Source of the DNA: Selaginella moellendorffii
Lineage: Eukaryota; Streptophyta; Lycopodiopsida; Selaginellales; Selaginellaceae
DNA length: 64,000 nucleotides
Direction: 5' to 3'
NCBI RefSeq assembly: GCF_000143415.4
Contig: NW_003314271.1
Location: forward strand, 1,263,676-1,327,675
This document shows, piece after piece, positions 1 to 13,919 of the stretch. A model generated the notes under the pieces. That model made no database searches. It saw nothing but the letters and a program-made list of their open reading frames with translations, and had not been told where the DNA came from. The translations under genes and the position numbers were made by a program. Position 1 is the stretch's first letter. Each line of letters starts with the position of its first letter.

Positions 1-1886
1 CTCTTGGCATGTTCACTACAGGTACCAATTGGAGGCGCTTACAGACTTATTGACGTGCCAATGAGCAATTGCATCAACAGCGGAATAAACAAAATCTTCA
101 TCCTCACTCAGTTTAACTCGGCTTCTTTGAATCGGCACCTTGCTCGGACGTACAATTTTGGTAATGGTGTGAATTTTGGAGATGGTTTTGTTGAGGTAGG
201 CAGAACTTGAAAGCGCTGTTACTGTAAACGTTTAGAAAGCCTTTCGTTTTCAGGTTTTAGCTGCAACTCAGACTCCCGGGGAAGCAGGAATGAACTGGTT
301 CCAAGGGACTGCCGACGCTGTTCGACAGTTCACGTGGGTTTTTGAGGTACTTTTGACTGTGCGAGCCTTCATTTTCTCGATCATGTTACGCTTGTTTTCA
401 GGATACTAGGAGTAAAGAGATTGAGAATGTTCTTGTTTTATCCGGAGACCATCTGTATCGAATGGACTACATGGAATTCATTCAGGTTTACGATAACATG
501 ACATTTTTATTTGTTTATGATCCAGAATTCCTGCTGACTCGCAGAAACACCAAGATACTGGAGCAGACATAACCATTGGTTGCGTGCCAATGGACGACAG
601 GTAGAACTAGCCACGTTTTTTTTTTCATTCGTGATACTTACGTGATTCTTTTCTGTGGTCTGAAAGCCGGGCGTCTGATTTCGGGCTGATGAAAATTGAT
701 GCCAATGGGCAGATACTTTATTTCAGCGAAAAGCCGAAAGGAGCTGATCTGAAAGCGATGGTATTATTCGTCAGCATGCGGTTTGTATACTAATTTGTGC
801 ATATTCTATTTTCCTACTTCCAGCAAGTGGACACTACTGTATTGGGCTTGACGCCTGAAGAGGCCATCGAAAAGCCGTACATTGCATCCATGGGAATTTA
901 CGTGTTTAAAAAAGATATTCTTTTGAAGCTTCTAAGGTACAAATTGTTGACTATAGATGTAGAAGATCTTATCGTTCTTTTCTTCGTAGATGGCGCTACC
1001 CTACAGCAAATGATTTTGGATCAGAAATTTTGCCTGCTTCAGCAAAAGAGTACAACGTGCAGGTTGGTCTTTCGTTTGTCTCTTGGTGAATGGTTGCTCT
1101 GTACTATCAACAGCGTAGTTCACAGGCTTATTTGTTTAATGATTACTGGGAGGACATCGGGACGATTAAGTCGTTCTATGAAGCAAATCTTGCTCTTACT
1201 TGCCAGGTAATACTACAGTGCTCTTTTTACTCTTTCTCAAGATACATTCTATCTATGCAGCCACCAAAATTCAGGTTTTATGATGCAGCGAAACCGATAT
1301 ACACCTCTCCCAGATATTTACCACCAACTAAGATTGAAAAATGCCGGGTTCGTGTTTGTATTGCTAGTGACACTTCAGTGAGCAACTGTGTCTTCGGTAG
1401 GTTTTGGACTCCATAGTTTCGCATGGATGCTTTCTTCAAGAATGCAGTGTCACGCATTCTGTGATTGGTATTCGTTCTCGAGTCGAAGCTGGTGCTGAGA
1501 TTCAAGATACGATGATGCTTGGTGCCGACTTCTACGAGACGGAGGCTGAGATAGCAAGTATGGTTGCAGAGGGGAAGGTGCCAGTCGGAGTTGGTCAGAA
1601 TGCCAAAATAAGGTTAGCCGGTTGATTATGCAACTTCTACACAACTTACTTTTCCAAACACGCAGAAACTGTATTCTCGACAAAAATGTTCGAATAGGAA
1701 AGAACGTCGTCATCGCCAACAAAGACGTGAGACTAGATTTGATTGCTTCGTCTTGCTCTATGCTAATCCTTTGTTTTGGCGCAGAATGTACAAGAAGCAG
1801 AGAAGCCATCCGAGGGATACTACATTCGCTCCGGGATTACTGTGATATTGAAAAACGCAACGATTGCAGATGGAACTGTAATCTAG
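1..1886 (+). CDS. ADP-glucose pyrophosphorylase large subunit, 3' part (5' end outside window)
   Basis: Catalyses glucose-1-phosphate plus ATP to ADP-glucose, the committed step of plastid starch synthesis, as the regulatory large subunit. Twelve exons read in one frame: 1-195, 254-346, 402-485, 545-600, 667-760, 824-936, 990-1062, 1126-1206, 1261-1347, 1401-1612, 1666-1726, 1785-1886 (stop TAG). The translation holds the nucleotidyltransferase core ([56 protein letters not shown]) and the left-handed beta-helix C-terminus ending [20 protein letters not shown]. The segment PPTKIEKCR followed by [11 protein letters not shown] is the large-subunit pattern rather than the small one. The N-terminal glycine-rich loop and transit peptide lie upstream of base 1. 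Introns are about 50-65 bp. Large-subunit isoform is not resolved. Confidence 0.93.
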
Positions 1887-2008
1887 ATATAGCTAGAAAG
1901 CAAGAAAGGTACGCGGTAAGTGTAGATATTCTCTCTCTGAGACAACTAGCTTCGCCGTGCAAAAATATATCTCTTGAGGATTTTGTTGTACAGGAAAACT
2001 CCTTAGAA

Positions 2009-2981
2009 CTAACTTAGCTTGTCAAGGTAGTGACTCTTTTGTTTCATTCTGGACGTAAGCTCGTCCTTCATGCGACTGACCCTTCTCATTTTTCTCCTGA
2101 AGTTTAGATCCAAGTGGTGCTCGCACAAAAGGTACCCCGGCTTTGCTTTCTGTGAACACTTCCAACCATTCCCGTTTTTGCAGGAGCACAGCGTCTCGCC
2201 TCCTTGAACATCGGCAGGCTCCAAGTCAGGCAATCCGTCCAGCAGCCTCAAAGTTTTCGGGATGGCTCTCGGCGTCTGTGGCACCGGGAGCGTACCATCG
2301 TCCATCTCGTCAGCGTTATTCCTCACGCGAAACCGCCCGCGCTTGAGCTGTAGGAAGTAAGGATCCGTGCTCATGGTCGTCGCAACCTGTTCCAGCACAA
2401 GAGCCGGCTCCTCGCCGCCGCAGAGCCCCGAGATCATCATTCGTGCCAAGGCCTGGCGAGGAGTGAGGCTCGCATTTGGAGTCTGGGCGAAGACCATGCG
2501 CAGCAACTGAGATATTGGTGTTCCAGCCGCCGCCTCCTCCGCCGCTGCAAAAAGAGCTCCAATTCAAGGAAAGAGAAAAGGCAAGTTGAAGCTTTCATCT
2601 TTTTACCAGAACTCTTCGAATCATCTCCTCCTGTGCAGCTGCTCGGCACGAAAAGTTTCAATGGAGAAAGGGAAAGACAAACGCAATCGAACAATCGAAC
2701 CTTGGGGGTGGAAGCGACGAACAACGAAGAGAAGCATGGCTTTCCACTGGCTGAGCGAAAGAACAGAGGAAAGTAAGAACCAAAACCCGCAAGAGAAAAG
2801 TACGTGCCTTTTCACCGCTAACACGGAGACAAGACGAGAGCGAGAGACCCCTCTCCTCCAAATTACCTCCATCGCCCTCGCTTGGATCGATTGCCTCGCC
2901 ACACCAGTTACAAACATTTCCCAATTGGTCGGTGGCCAATACCACAGCTACTGTGGTGGAACGCTTCTTGCGAATTCTCAT
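2009..2981 (-). CDS. WRC-domain (C3H zinc finger) protein
   Basis: Two exons, 2981-2804 and 2544-2009; 178 nt in phase 1 join 536 nt to give 237 residues. Near the C-terminus is a cysteine pattern C-x9-C-x10-C-x2-H around CKNGNGWKC and CEHH, which is the spacing of the WRC domain that growth-regulating factors use for DNA binding and nuclear import, followed by a basic stretch (FRRKMRRVSRMK). No QLQ domain is visible, so this is not an ordinary growth-regulating factor. The N-terminal exon has another CxxC (VCNWCGEA). A longer frame continues upstream of the chosen ATG but has no upstream ATG; the start at 2981 is the first ATG. Role is inferred to be nuclear; the partner or target is unknown. 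The intron of about 260 bp could hide a small exon. Confidence 0.7.
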
Positions 2982-3240
2982 CAAAAGGACCGCGCACACA
3001 AAAAAAAAAAAAACTATCTAATTAATCCATTAACAACAAAACCCTAGCAAAACCAGAAAGAACTAAAGAGAAAAGGAGCAGAGAAAAAAAAGTAACTTAA
3101 AATTAACTAAATTTAATAATAGAACCACCGGCAGAAATTTTATTATTAATACAATAAAATGTTTTACAAACAACACTAGCAAAGCATTAGTTTTCCTAAT
3201 CATCCCAGTTTTTTTCTTCTCCACAACAATGACGAAGAGA

Positions 3241-4683
3241 CTATGTCTGAGTGGTGGTGGTGGCGGTGGCGGTGGCGGTGGCGTTGGTGGTGGCGGTGGC
3301 GTTGGTGGTGGCGGTGGTGGCACTCTCGCCACCACTCCTGTTAAGTCTGCTAAAGAGGCCAGCGCTGAGAAACCCGTCCTGGGAGGAGCCTTGCGACGCT
3401 GATCTCGCGAACGCGGAGGAGCTGCTGTTAGTGCTGAGGTTGTCGAAGCTGGAGGCGCTGGTGTGGAGCTCGTCTCCATCCTCGGAGCGAGGAAACGTTC
3501 TGGCCCTGGAGAATAAGTTGCGGAGGCCGGAGCTGCCTTCCTCGGCGGGGAGCTCGCCGTTTGATCCCGGCCGCGGGAGTCCGCCGAAGATGAAGCGCAC
3601 CGCGATCTTGCTCGCCGCCGCCACGTCCGACTTTGCTTGCTTTATCTGCGACGATCGAGAGATAACGTATGAGACCGACAGAAGAAACAGAAGGAGAGAG
3701 TTTTCGTACCCGTTCCACCGTGTTACCAACGGCATCGACTGCGGCATCCCCGGCATTTGCGAAACGATTCACCCAAGCTGAGCAAAACACGAAAGCAAAC
3801 TTTAGACGAAAGGAGAAACGTGGGAGGAACCACAAGAAACTTACCTGGGATTTTGGGAACGCTCAACCGGACGCAGAGCTCGTCGCAGAAGTGGTTGCAA
3901 TTGCGGGCGAGGAGGTCGTACGAGTAGCCGGGCCATTCCTTGCTGAGCTCGAGCAGGATCTGGTTTACTTTCTCCTCGGAGAAAGGCGTGTTTCCGATGT
4001 ACACCGTTTCTCTGTACGTGTACATGGGATTGCTCTTGGGCGGACAGCCGAAAACTCCACTCCCATTCTCACAGTAGCCGAATGACCACTCTTCCTCGAA
4101 CACCTGTGAAGCCAAAAAACCATTCTTTTAATGAAAGTCCAAAGCTTAGCTATTGGAAGGAAGAACATCAAAAGGGTGAAAGAATGAAAAGGACCAGCAT
4201 TATGGTATGTTTAGCTCTTCCAAGAAAAAAAATTTGATATTTCTTGCAAGTGAAAAGATCTCCAGGAATAAGACAAAGGAGGACGAAGAACAAATAAGGT
4301 ACAGACCATTTGGAAATCGACAAGACTTAGCTCTTGGGAGGAAAAAAAAATCCAGAGCCAAGAGGAACAACAAGAACTCTTTGACACGCGCTGAAAGAAG
4401 ACAAAGACGATAAGCAAGAAAACCAACAAAAAAACCGGGAACACAAAGGCGGCATATTGGAAATTCGACACAAAGAGAAGACGAAGAACCGATCGATTGA
4501 TCACAAACTCCAGGAAATCCAACCCCGAGCTATGTCCTAGAGAGCAACCTGGACCGCGCCATGGAAAATGCCGCCGATGCCAATGCCGTCGCGGAAGAAG
4601 CGATTGATGCCTGCAATGGTGCTGTTGGTCTTGGGCGACATGCTGTTGGTGACATCGTAGACGTGGAGCCACACTGCGGACAT
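3241..4683 (-). CDS. DeSI-like (PPPDE) thiol peptidase
   Basis: Four exons, 4683-4549, 4103-3845, 3777-3710 and 3645-3241, sum to 867 nt and 288 residues. The PPPDE fold of deSUMOylating/deubiquitinating isopeptidases is clear: the catalytic histidine sits in GIGGIFHGAVQ and the catalytic cysteine in LLARNCNHFCDELC, followed by the family hallmark VPKIP then WVNRFANAGD. Known members remove SUMO or ubiquitin-like modifiers; the substrate here is unknown. The C-terminal exon (about 130 residues) is a Ser-rich tail ending in a Thr/Ala tandem low-complexity run coded by a GGT/GGC triplet array at 3250-3325, which may vary in length between alleles. It is divergent from the SCC4 gene, with starts 346 bp apart. 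Confidence 0.9.
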
Positions 4684-5029
4684 CGCCCCAGCTCACAGCT
4701 CGCTCCCTCCGCCTCTCCCTCCTATCTGCATAGAAATGAAAGAGCCCTAATCTTGGCCCGCGGTAATAACCATCGTGATCATCACTCAAACCCATGCTTG
4801 CGGTGCCGCTCCACGCGCGATCACCGGCAGCACAGCGCAGATCAAAGAATCCAAGCGCGATCGCTGTGGCGCGGCTAGAGATCCCTGACCAGGAAAAACC
4901 CCCTTAGGATAGAAATTTTAGGGTTCTTCAAAATTTTTACTCCAGGTCTCGCGGAGCGATGGATGTCTGAGGTGAGCTGACTCGGGCAGCTAGTGATTCC
5001 AAGCAATGCGATGCCAGTAGAGGTGGGGA

Positions 5030-7816
5030 ATGGATGCCGTGGCGGAGGGGCTATGGATCTTGGCGGACAGGTTTGAGCAGAGTGGAAATATTTCGCAGGC
5101 GGTCAAATGCTTGGAGGCGATTTGCCAGAGCCGCAGCCCTTTCCTGCCGATTGTGGAGGTCAAGACGCGGCTCCAGCTCGCTACTGTGCTCCTCAACTAC
5201 ACAGACAATCTACTGCACGCTAAGAATCATCTGGAACGAGCGGTACGTTGCTAGAAATTTTTTTTCTTTCCTTTTGCTTTAAGTCTTGCATGATAGCATC
5301 TTACTTCTTTGGATTTCCATGAGTGACAACGTTTTTTTCTTTTTCCAGCAACTACTGTTGAAGCAAATACCTTCGTGCTTTGAGCTCAAATGCCGAGCAT
5401 ACAGTCTACTCAGTCGGTGCTATCATCTCGTGGGGACGATCGGTCCCCAGAAGCAAGTTCTCAAGAAAGGATTGGATCTGGCTGTTACTGGTGATGGGTA
5501 AGTTCTTCGAGTTTTTTAAACAAGTTTCTGATGCTTTATGTTGATTGTCAGATTGTCACCATTGTTATGGGTATGCAACTTCAACTTACAGCTTGCCAAT
5601 GCCTTGACGATAGAGGGCGATTTTCCTAATGTCATCCGAGCCTTGGAAGCCGGGCTCGTGTATGCTTCGAAAGCTCAGTTTCCGCAGCTCCAGGTTTATT
5701 TTTCGTGCTCTGAACGTTTTTTGTGTTGCCTAATCTTTTTCTTTTTGCAGCTACTGTTTGCAGTATCAATGCTTCACGTTCATCTTATGGAAAGCGACAA
5801 TCTAACCGCTCTGCAGCAAACTGTGAGCCTTTGCGACCAGCTTTGGGATCAACTTCCTCACCAAACGGTGAGACAACTACTTGAAAACAGCTCTTGGAAG
5901 TTTTTTTTTTTTTACGAGCGCAACTTTTTGCAGAGGGAGCTGCATCCCGGACTACACGTCTACAACCAGCTGCTTCATGTCTTCTACTTTCTGCGTGTAT
6001 GCGATTACAAGGCAGCCTCCCATCACGTCGAGCTTTTGGATGCGGCACTGTCTAGCAAGTATGAAACAGCCCGATTACAGTTGCTAGCTCCCGAAGAGAA
6101 ACAAGCGTGCATGTCGACACTAGAAATGCAGGATCATGACTTACAGAAGGAGATGAAAATCCTGCAAGGGCAGCTGAAAGAACAGGGCATCCACGAGCAA
6201 AAGAGGAATGAGTTGGTTGGATTCTATCACGAGTTGGACCGTCAGCTAGAGGGACTCAAAGATCAGGAACGCTTCTACAAGTATCTCTTTTACGGCAACG
6301 CGTGGAAGCAGGAGAGCAAACTGCCACTGGGTGTTTTTCCACTCGATGGTGAGTGGCTGCCAACAGGTGCTGTGCTGATTTTGGTGGACTTGATGGCTGT
6401 GACATGCGCTCGTCCAAAAGGCATGTTTAAAGAAACGACGAAGCGCCTTCAATCTGGTTTAAGTATCGTTAACGGTAAGATAGCTTCTTGGATTGTGATA
6501 CAATGTTACAGCGTTGATGTGCAGGAGAACTTGGAAAGCTGGGAATCACATCATCTACTCAAGGTATTTCTTGAATTAAACAGCGTTTTAATGCTATTTT
6601 GTTTTTTTTAACCTCAGAAACTCATTTACCGCACTGGAGCATATGGATGGCCGGCGTATATCTTGTGCTCCAGTTCCAGCTTCTAGAGAACAAAATCCTG
6701 ATTGACCTGACACGAACCGAATTTATGGACGCTCAAAAGGCAAGTTTCTTTTCACTGCAGACCCTTGAGCCGTTCTTTTGTTTAGGCTTTGATGGAGGTG
6801 CTGGATCTCTACTTTCGATTTCCAACGATTCTTCAAGGTTGTGAAAGCTCAATTCACATGCTCTTGGGCCACTACGCACATTCTGTTGGCTGCTTTCAGG
6901 AGGGAGCTCTGCATTTCATCGAAGCTGCTAAGGTAACATCGTGTCTACGTTTCTTTTACACTGAATGCGTACGTGACAGCTTACTGAGAGTAAAGCCTTG
7001 AAAGCCTTATGCCATGTTTATTCGGCTATATCTCTTATCTGCTTGGGTGACGCCGACTCGTGTTCCCAGGTATGTAAACTTCCCGTCCTCGCATGTACAG
7101 AAAGTTAGATACTTCCCTATCAATGCAGGCTCTTGACTTAATAGGACCTGTCTATAGATCCATGGATTCTTTCATTGGAGTTCGAGAGAAGACGCTAGTG
7201 CTCTTCGCATCAGGTCTTCTGCAAATGAAGCAACATAACCCGCAAGAAGCACGGTACATACTCGCTAGTTTCTGTGCTTGGCATTAAGATGAGCTTTCTA
7301 CTATGGTGTTTCAGGACACGGCTTGCTAATGGACTAAAACTAACTCACAAACAACTCGGCAACCATCAACTGGTTTCCCAATACCTTACTGTGCTCGGAA
7401 GCCTGGCCCTTGCTATCCATGACACCTCGCAGGCCTTGGACATCCTCAAATCGTCGTTTACACTGGCGAAGGCTCTTCACGATGTTTCAGGACAGATTGG
7501 TGTCCTAACGGAATTAACCGGTTTGAACTCTCTCTCTCTCTCTCTCTCCCCTCTCCCTCTCGCCGTAGGTGATCCTCTTCCTCTTTTCGTCTTCCAGCTT
7601 TGTACAGGGAACTTGGCGAAGGTGCAAAGCTCCAAGAAAACTTCCAATTCGAGGAACGCAAAGTGGAGGAGCTCGCACGGCATATCCAGACTGCTGTGTC
7701 GTCGAGCCACCACATGTATCTTTTAAAGGTTCGTTCCTCTTCGATTTCTCACTCGCTCATCGATTTCTCACACTTTTCTTTTCTCTCTCCAGCACGGTCT
7801 GAACCAGGAAACTTAG
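5030..7816 (+). CDS. MAU2: Cohesin loader subunit SCC4/MAU2
   Basis: TPR-like superhelical partner of SCC2 that loads cohesin on chromatin. Thirteen exons: 5030-5242, 5349-5497, 5552-5693, 5751-5867, 5934-6474, 6525-6563, 6618-6739, 6786-6932, 6980-7069, 7129-7253, 7315-7520, 7598-7728, 7793-7816; total 2046 nt, 681 residues, close to the usual plant length. Diagnostic stretches are the start MDAVAEGLWILADRFE, AVKCLEAICQS, LPIVEVKTRLQLA, the middle DGEWLPTGA and RPKGMFKETTKRL, and C-terminal LANGLKLTHKQLGNHQLV. Intron 6740-6785 is only 46 bp and has a GC donor; an adjacent alternative acceptor would not restore the family sequence. A CT-rich microsatellite (7529-7562) lies in the last but one intron. 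It converges on the CDPK gene, with stops 97 bp apart. Confidence 0.95.
7529..7562. repeat. CT microsatellite in SCC4/MAU2 intron
   Basis: An uninterrupted CT dinucleotide run that degrades into C-rich CT, lying between exon end 7520 and acceptor 7597, where it extends the polypyrimidine tract. Confidence 0.9.
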
Positions 7817-7912
7817 GACTCATTCACTCGACTGATCGACTCCTCTTTTGTTTTTCGTATCCCCCCATGCGAGATAAACCGAAAGGTTGTACACAAGTTC
7901 TTACAAAACCTT

Positions 7913-10133
<2,221 letters not shown>

Positions 10134-10265
10134 GGATTGCTGCTCCAATTCCTCATCTATGTCGGTTCGCCATCGTCATACCTATTGCCGATTCCATCGC
10201 AATGGAGGAAAGAAGCCGCCGGTCGTTGGTACTTCCTAGCCCTAGGACATTTTCTAGGGCTAAAA

Positions 10266-10295
10266 CACGTGGATGGCTTGTTTGCATGCCACGTG
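10266..10295. promoter_or_regulatory. Two G-boxes in the CDPK/PI31 divergent promoter
   Basis: The palindrome CACGTG occurs at 10266-10271 and 10290-10295, the second as GCCACGTGGC, in the 229-bp space between two divergent start codons. G-boxes bind bZIP and bHLH factors in plants; which gene is controlled is not known. Confidence 0.4.
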
Positions 10296-10362
10296 GCTAA
10301 GCTGGGATGCTCGATTTAGTCCCCGTGGCGGCACGGTGTGGGATTAGGGTTCTTGGGAAGTG

Positions 10363-11700
10363 ATGGCGCTTACGGACGCTGTTCTAGCTGTGATTCGCGC
10401 CTCGCGGCCGCAATTCCGGTCGCCCCACGATCGTGTAGCGTTTGCGCTACACGCCGCTTTCCTGGCGAGCGGGTATTCGCTGGGAGCGACTGGATCGGCG
10501 GCGGCGTCGGGGGCTTCTTCGGGTAGGGATTTGTATGGCTTGGGAGCTGTCTGATGTTTTTGGTGTCTTCGTGAAGAGCAAGAGGTCGGGATCGATGGCT
10601 GGAATGAGCTGGAAAATGCGTACGCGTTCAAGTATTTCACTGATGAGAAGGATTTGCCCAAGAGCGTGGACGTCAAATGCACTGCCATCGGTGACATGCT
10701 GATGGTGGATGCGGCTGTGGAAGGAGGAAATGATTTGTTCCATCTGGAGATCAAGTAAGTGGCGATCTCGAAGAATCATCTTTGTGTTTGTTCTTATACT
10801 ATCTATCCAAGGGTCACTGATTTTGCGAAAGATTCTGATACTGGGAATTACGCCCAGCAATACAAGGACCTGGATGGAATCGTGAAGGTTGTGAATTCTC
10901 AAGTTCTCTCGAAGTGCTCGACGAAACCACCGGAACCAGCGACCTCAACCAGGTATGTTTCAAGTTCTTTACGATCGTTTTTCTATTTTCCTCTTTCGCA
11001 ACTCCAGGGAAACAGGAAAATTGATGATCGATGACGAGACTATGTCTGTTCCTAGGCAAGTTCGTCTTTTTTTTCTTCTTTCTTTTGCTGCTTCTATCGT
11101 GCTCTTTCTCAGTGTCTCGAAAACTAAGTTCTTTGCGTTGCAGGAGGCCATATCCTGCTACTCCTGGAGTGAGCCTAATTGGGAGACCTGTAGGCCTCAA
11201 TGATCTCTTACCAGGACCAGGAGTTGGTGTTTTCGATCATCACAGGTTTCCTTTTTCTTGTTCCTTACACGAAGAATTGCAAACTTACCTGGAAAGACAG
11301 CACTCTCGAGAGTGGCGAGGCCGGAAGTCTTGTAGGTGAGTACTTGTATTGCTAGAAATCGGCAAGCTGACATCGACAATGGAAAATGTGTAGGACCTGG
11401 GCATCCCGTCTGGGGAAACGTTCCTCCCGGTCATGACGATCCTTCTGGATTAACGTGAGTTTCCCTGGTTGATCTTTCCAGTGTTCTTATCAATCTTCTC
11501 TTTGTTCATCGTTTTCCAGGCGTCCACAGGGTGCTCGATTCGATCCTTTTGGTCCTCCGGGAGTTCCTGGATTCGAGCCACAGCGTTTTGGAAGGTGAGT
11601 AGAGAATTGCTACCAAATTTCTCGCTTGGATTGATTTTTCTTGCGTGGTTTTACCAGAGGAGGTGGTCGAGGCGATATCCAGCACTTTCCAAACTTCTGA
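10363..11700 (+). CDS. Proteasome inhibitor/regulator PI31-like protein
   Basis: Binds the 20S proteasome; the plant homologue is known as PTRE1. The N-terminal FP domain spans about the first 150 residues (AVIRASRPQFRSPHDRVAFAL, then VGID-GWNELENAYAF and DLFHLEIKV). The C-terminal half is Pro/Gly-rich and ends with the family signature PQGARFDPFGPPGVPGFEP, then GRGGGRGDIQHFPNF. Exon 1 is 10363-10522 and exon 2 is 10577-10754; the last exon ends at TGA 11698-11700. The intron starting at 11056 uses a GC donor (CCTAG then GCAAGT). One donor near 11225 was chosen because only that join keeps the downstream conserved segment in frame. It lies 229 bp from, and divergent to, the CDPK gene. Confidence 0.9.
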
Positions 11701-12004
11701 TGAGAATGGACTTGTAAATATAAGTTGTTGTAGAGGAACGGAGTCGAAACGATGACCTTGTCGGCCAAAGCGCTATAAGATTCGAACCGCGATGCCTGGA
11801 AACCCTAAAAGGCGGCAAAATGTGCTATGGAGGAAGGCGTCGTTCGGCGCCAGGTAATGAGAGGGAGTGGCGAGTGGAAGCTGGTGACACGATGGCAGGC
11901 GATGTGCTGCTGCGGCATTCTTTGGATCTCTCCGGCAACGCTGCCATTGAGCCTAGATTCCAGGATTTCCTGGCCGGGCTCGCGGCAGCTCAGGAATCGG
12001 CTCC

Positions 12005-13919
12005 ATGGAGCTGCCAGGGGGAAATTCGCAGGACGGCTCCTCCGGATCGCAGCGCAGCTCCAGCGATCCCACTGCGCGATCGTCGGATCGCGGCGGCGGT
12101 AGCTCAGCGTCTGGATCGGGGGATTCTTACCACTATCAGCCGGCGGCATCGGGTTCATCGGGCTCCCAGCCAGCGGGAGCATCGAATTCCGGCTCTGGAT
12201 CGCGCTCTGGATCTTACGGGCCAGCCGAGAACTCTGGATCAGGCTCTGGATTGGGGTATTACCAAGACGCGCAGCTCTCTGGCTCTGGATCAGGGTCTGG
12301 TGGAGCTGGCTCTGGGTCAGGGTCTGGTGGAGCTGGCTCGGGGTCTGGTGGATACTACCAAGGAGTCGACCATTCTGGCTCTGGATCTGGCTCGTCTGGT
12401 CGATATTATCAGCCAGCGGAGGGATCCTCCTCTCCGTCTGGATCTCACCAGGCAGTAGATGCTGGATCTTATGGCTCTGGATCGCATCGACCGGGAGGCT
12501 CTAGCTCGGAGCATCACAGCAGCTCCGAGACCAAGCAGACGAGCTCGTCAAGGACAGGGAGCTCGTCTGTGACTTGGCACGAGACTGTGGATGCTCCAAA
12601 GCTTTCGGAGGAGGACGAAGCCAGCCGGAGGAGCTCGTCCCTCTTTGGCGAGGAGATCTCCAAGTCGACGACGGATTCCAACCGCAGCTCCCTCCGGCGT
12701 TTCAAAGAGGGCAGCAAGATGTTTGCCGGTTTCATCGAGGACGCTGATGGGCTCCAGCCCAGCGATGATATGCTGCCTCCCATGACCTGGGAGGAGAAGT
12801 GCGAGATCATCGAGGAGCTTTGCCTGGCTCTGGAGAAGCGGCTCGACAGGCTCAAGAACGACAAGGATGGTATTTTAGATGGCTTGAAGAACTACTTCGA
12901 CGTTGCGGAGCACAAATGTGGCATGGCCAGGAAGGATCGCGTGGAGATGCAAAGGAATGTGATCCAGTTTGCGGAGCTTCTCAATCCTTCGAAGAAGCCT
13001 TACTCGGAAGACATGCTCAGGTATCTCTTTCTTTTCTGGAAGTCTTTATTTGTGAATGGTACTCATGAAACTCATCTACAGGTATCTCAATGGACGAATA
13101 CTCGATAAAAGGTTGCTCAAGGAGAAGCTCCAGCAAAGAATCAAGCGACTTGAGAAGATGGTTGCTACAGCAACGGTACAGCTCGAGTCTAAGCTTGATG
13201 TCCGGGAGTTACTCCACGATTCGGACTTTAAGGAGATGAGGAATTTGAATGAAGACCTCGCAAACCAGCTTGATGCGCGTGCTCGTTTGCTTGACAAATC
13301 GCGGCATGTGAGTAGGAAGATAGCCCAGGTATGCTTTCTAATTATGATCACTTGAAGGATGAAAACAAACCATGGTGTTGTTTGTAGGCTGCTAAAGCAT
13401 TACGCGAAGAAATGGACAGTAAAGCCGTAGCGAAAGTGTCTATGCGGCAAAGTCTGACAGATCGTTCACCGCTGGTTGGAAAGCTTCAAGACCTTATAAC
13501 AAGCGAATACAAGGAAAAGGTTTGGAGTGTCAAATTCTTTCTAGTGCCGCTAACTCTTGGATGTACTTCGTCTTGCCAGGATAGGTTGCATCTGGAGCTT
13601 CTCGCGTTTGTCAAGGGTGAGGATTTGAGGCCTACCGCGATCGAGTACATGAAGATAAAACAGCGCTCCAAGTCTATCCGTAGGGAGCTGTACAACTGGT
13701 TAGCAAAGGTTTGTAGCAAAAACCATTTCGAGGTGTTTCTGTATTCATATTTTCTCGTGTCTCTCAGGTGGAGATCGCAGAAATGAAGCACAACCAGCTG
13801 ACCAAGAACATTGTAATGCTTGAAACTGAAACTACTGCCTCGAATTCGGTGAGTTGCCTCCAGCTTTTACGCACTAGAGTTTCTCATGGTCTCGAAACTT
13901 TCAGCAGTTTCAAGGATGA
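12005..13919 (+). CDS. Ser/Gly-rich coiled-coil protein, function unrecognised
   Basis: Six exons, 12005-13020, 13082-13328, 13388-13519, 13580-13708, 13768-13848 and 13905-13919, give 539 residues. Residues 1 to about 190 are almost entirely Ser, Gly, Tyr and Gln with repeated SGSGSGSGG and YYQ patches. The rest is long amphipathic coiled coil (MTWEEKCEIIEELCLALEK, LKEKLQQRIKRLEKMV). The coil is loosely reminiscent of axonemal CCDC96/CCDC113-type domains, which would suit a plant with motile sperm, but this is weak inference. An alternative start in another frame at 11892 (MAGDVLLRHS) would need an undetected intron. If the last intron is retained the frame continues to about 13945. Its stop overlaps the CRR6 stop on the other strand. 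Confidence 0.75.

Noticed and set aside
2586-3047. 153-codon plus-strand frame opposite the WRC gene
   Set aside because: Antisense shadow of the two-exon WRC gene; Arg/Lys/Thr-biased and without family features.
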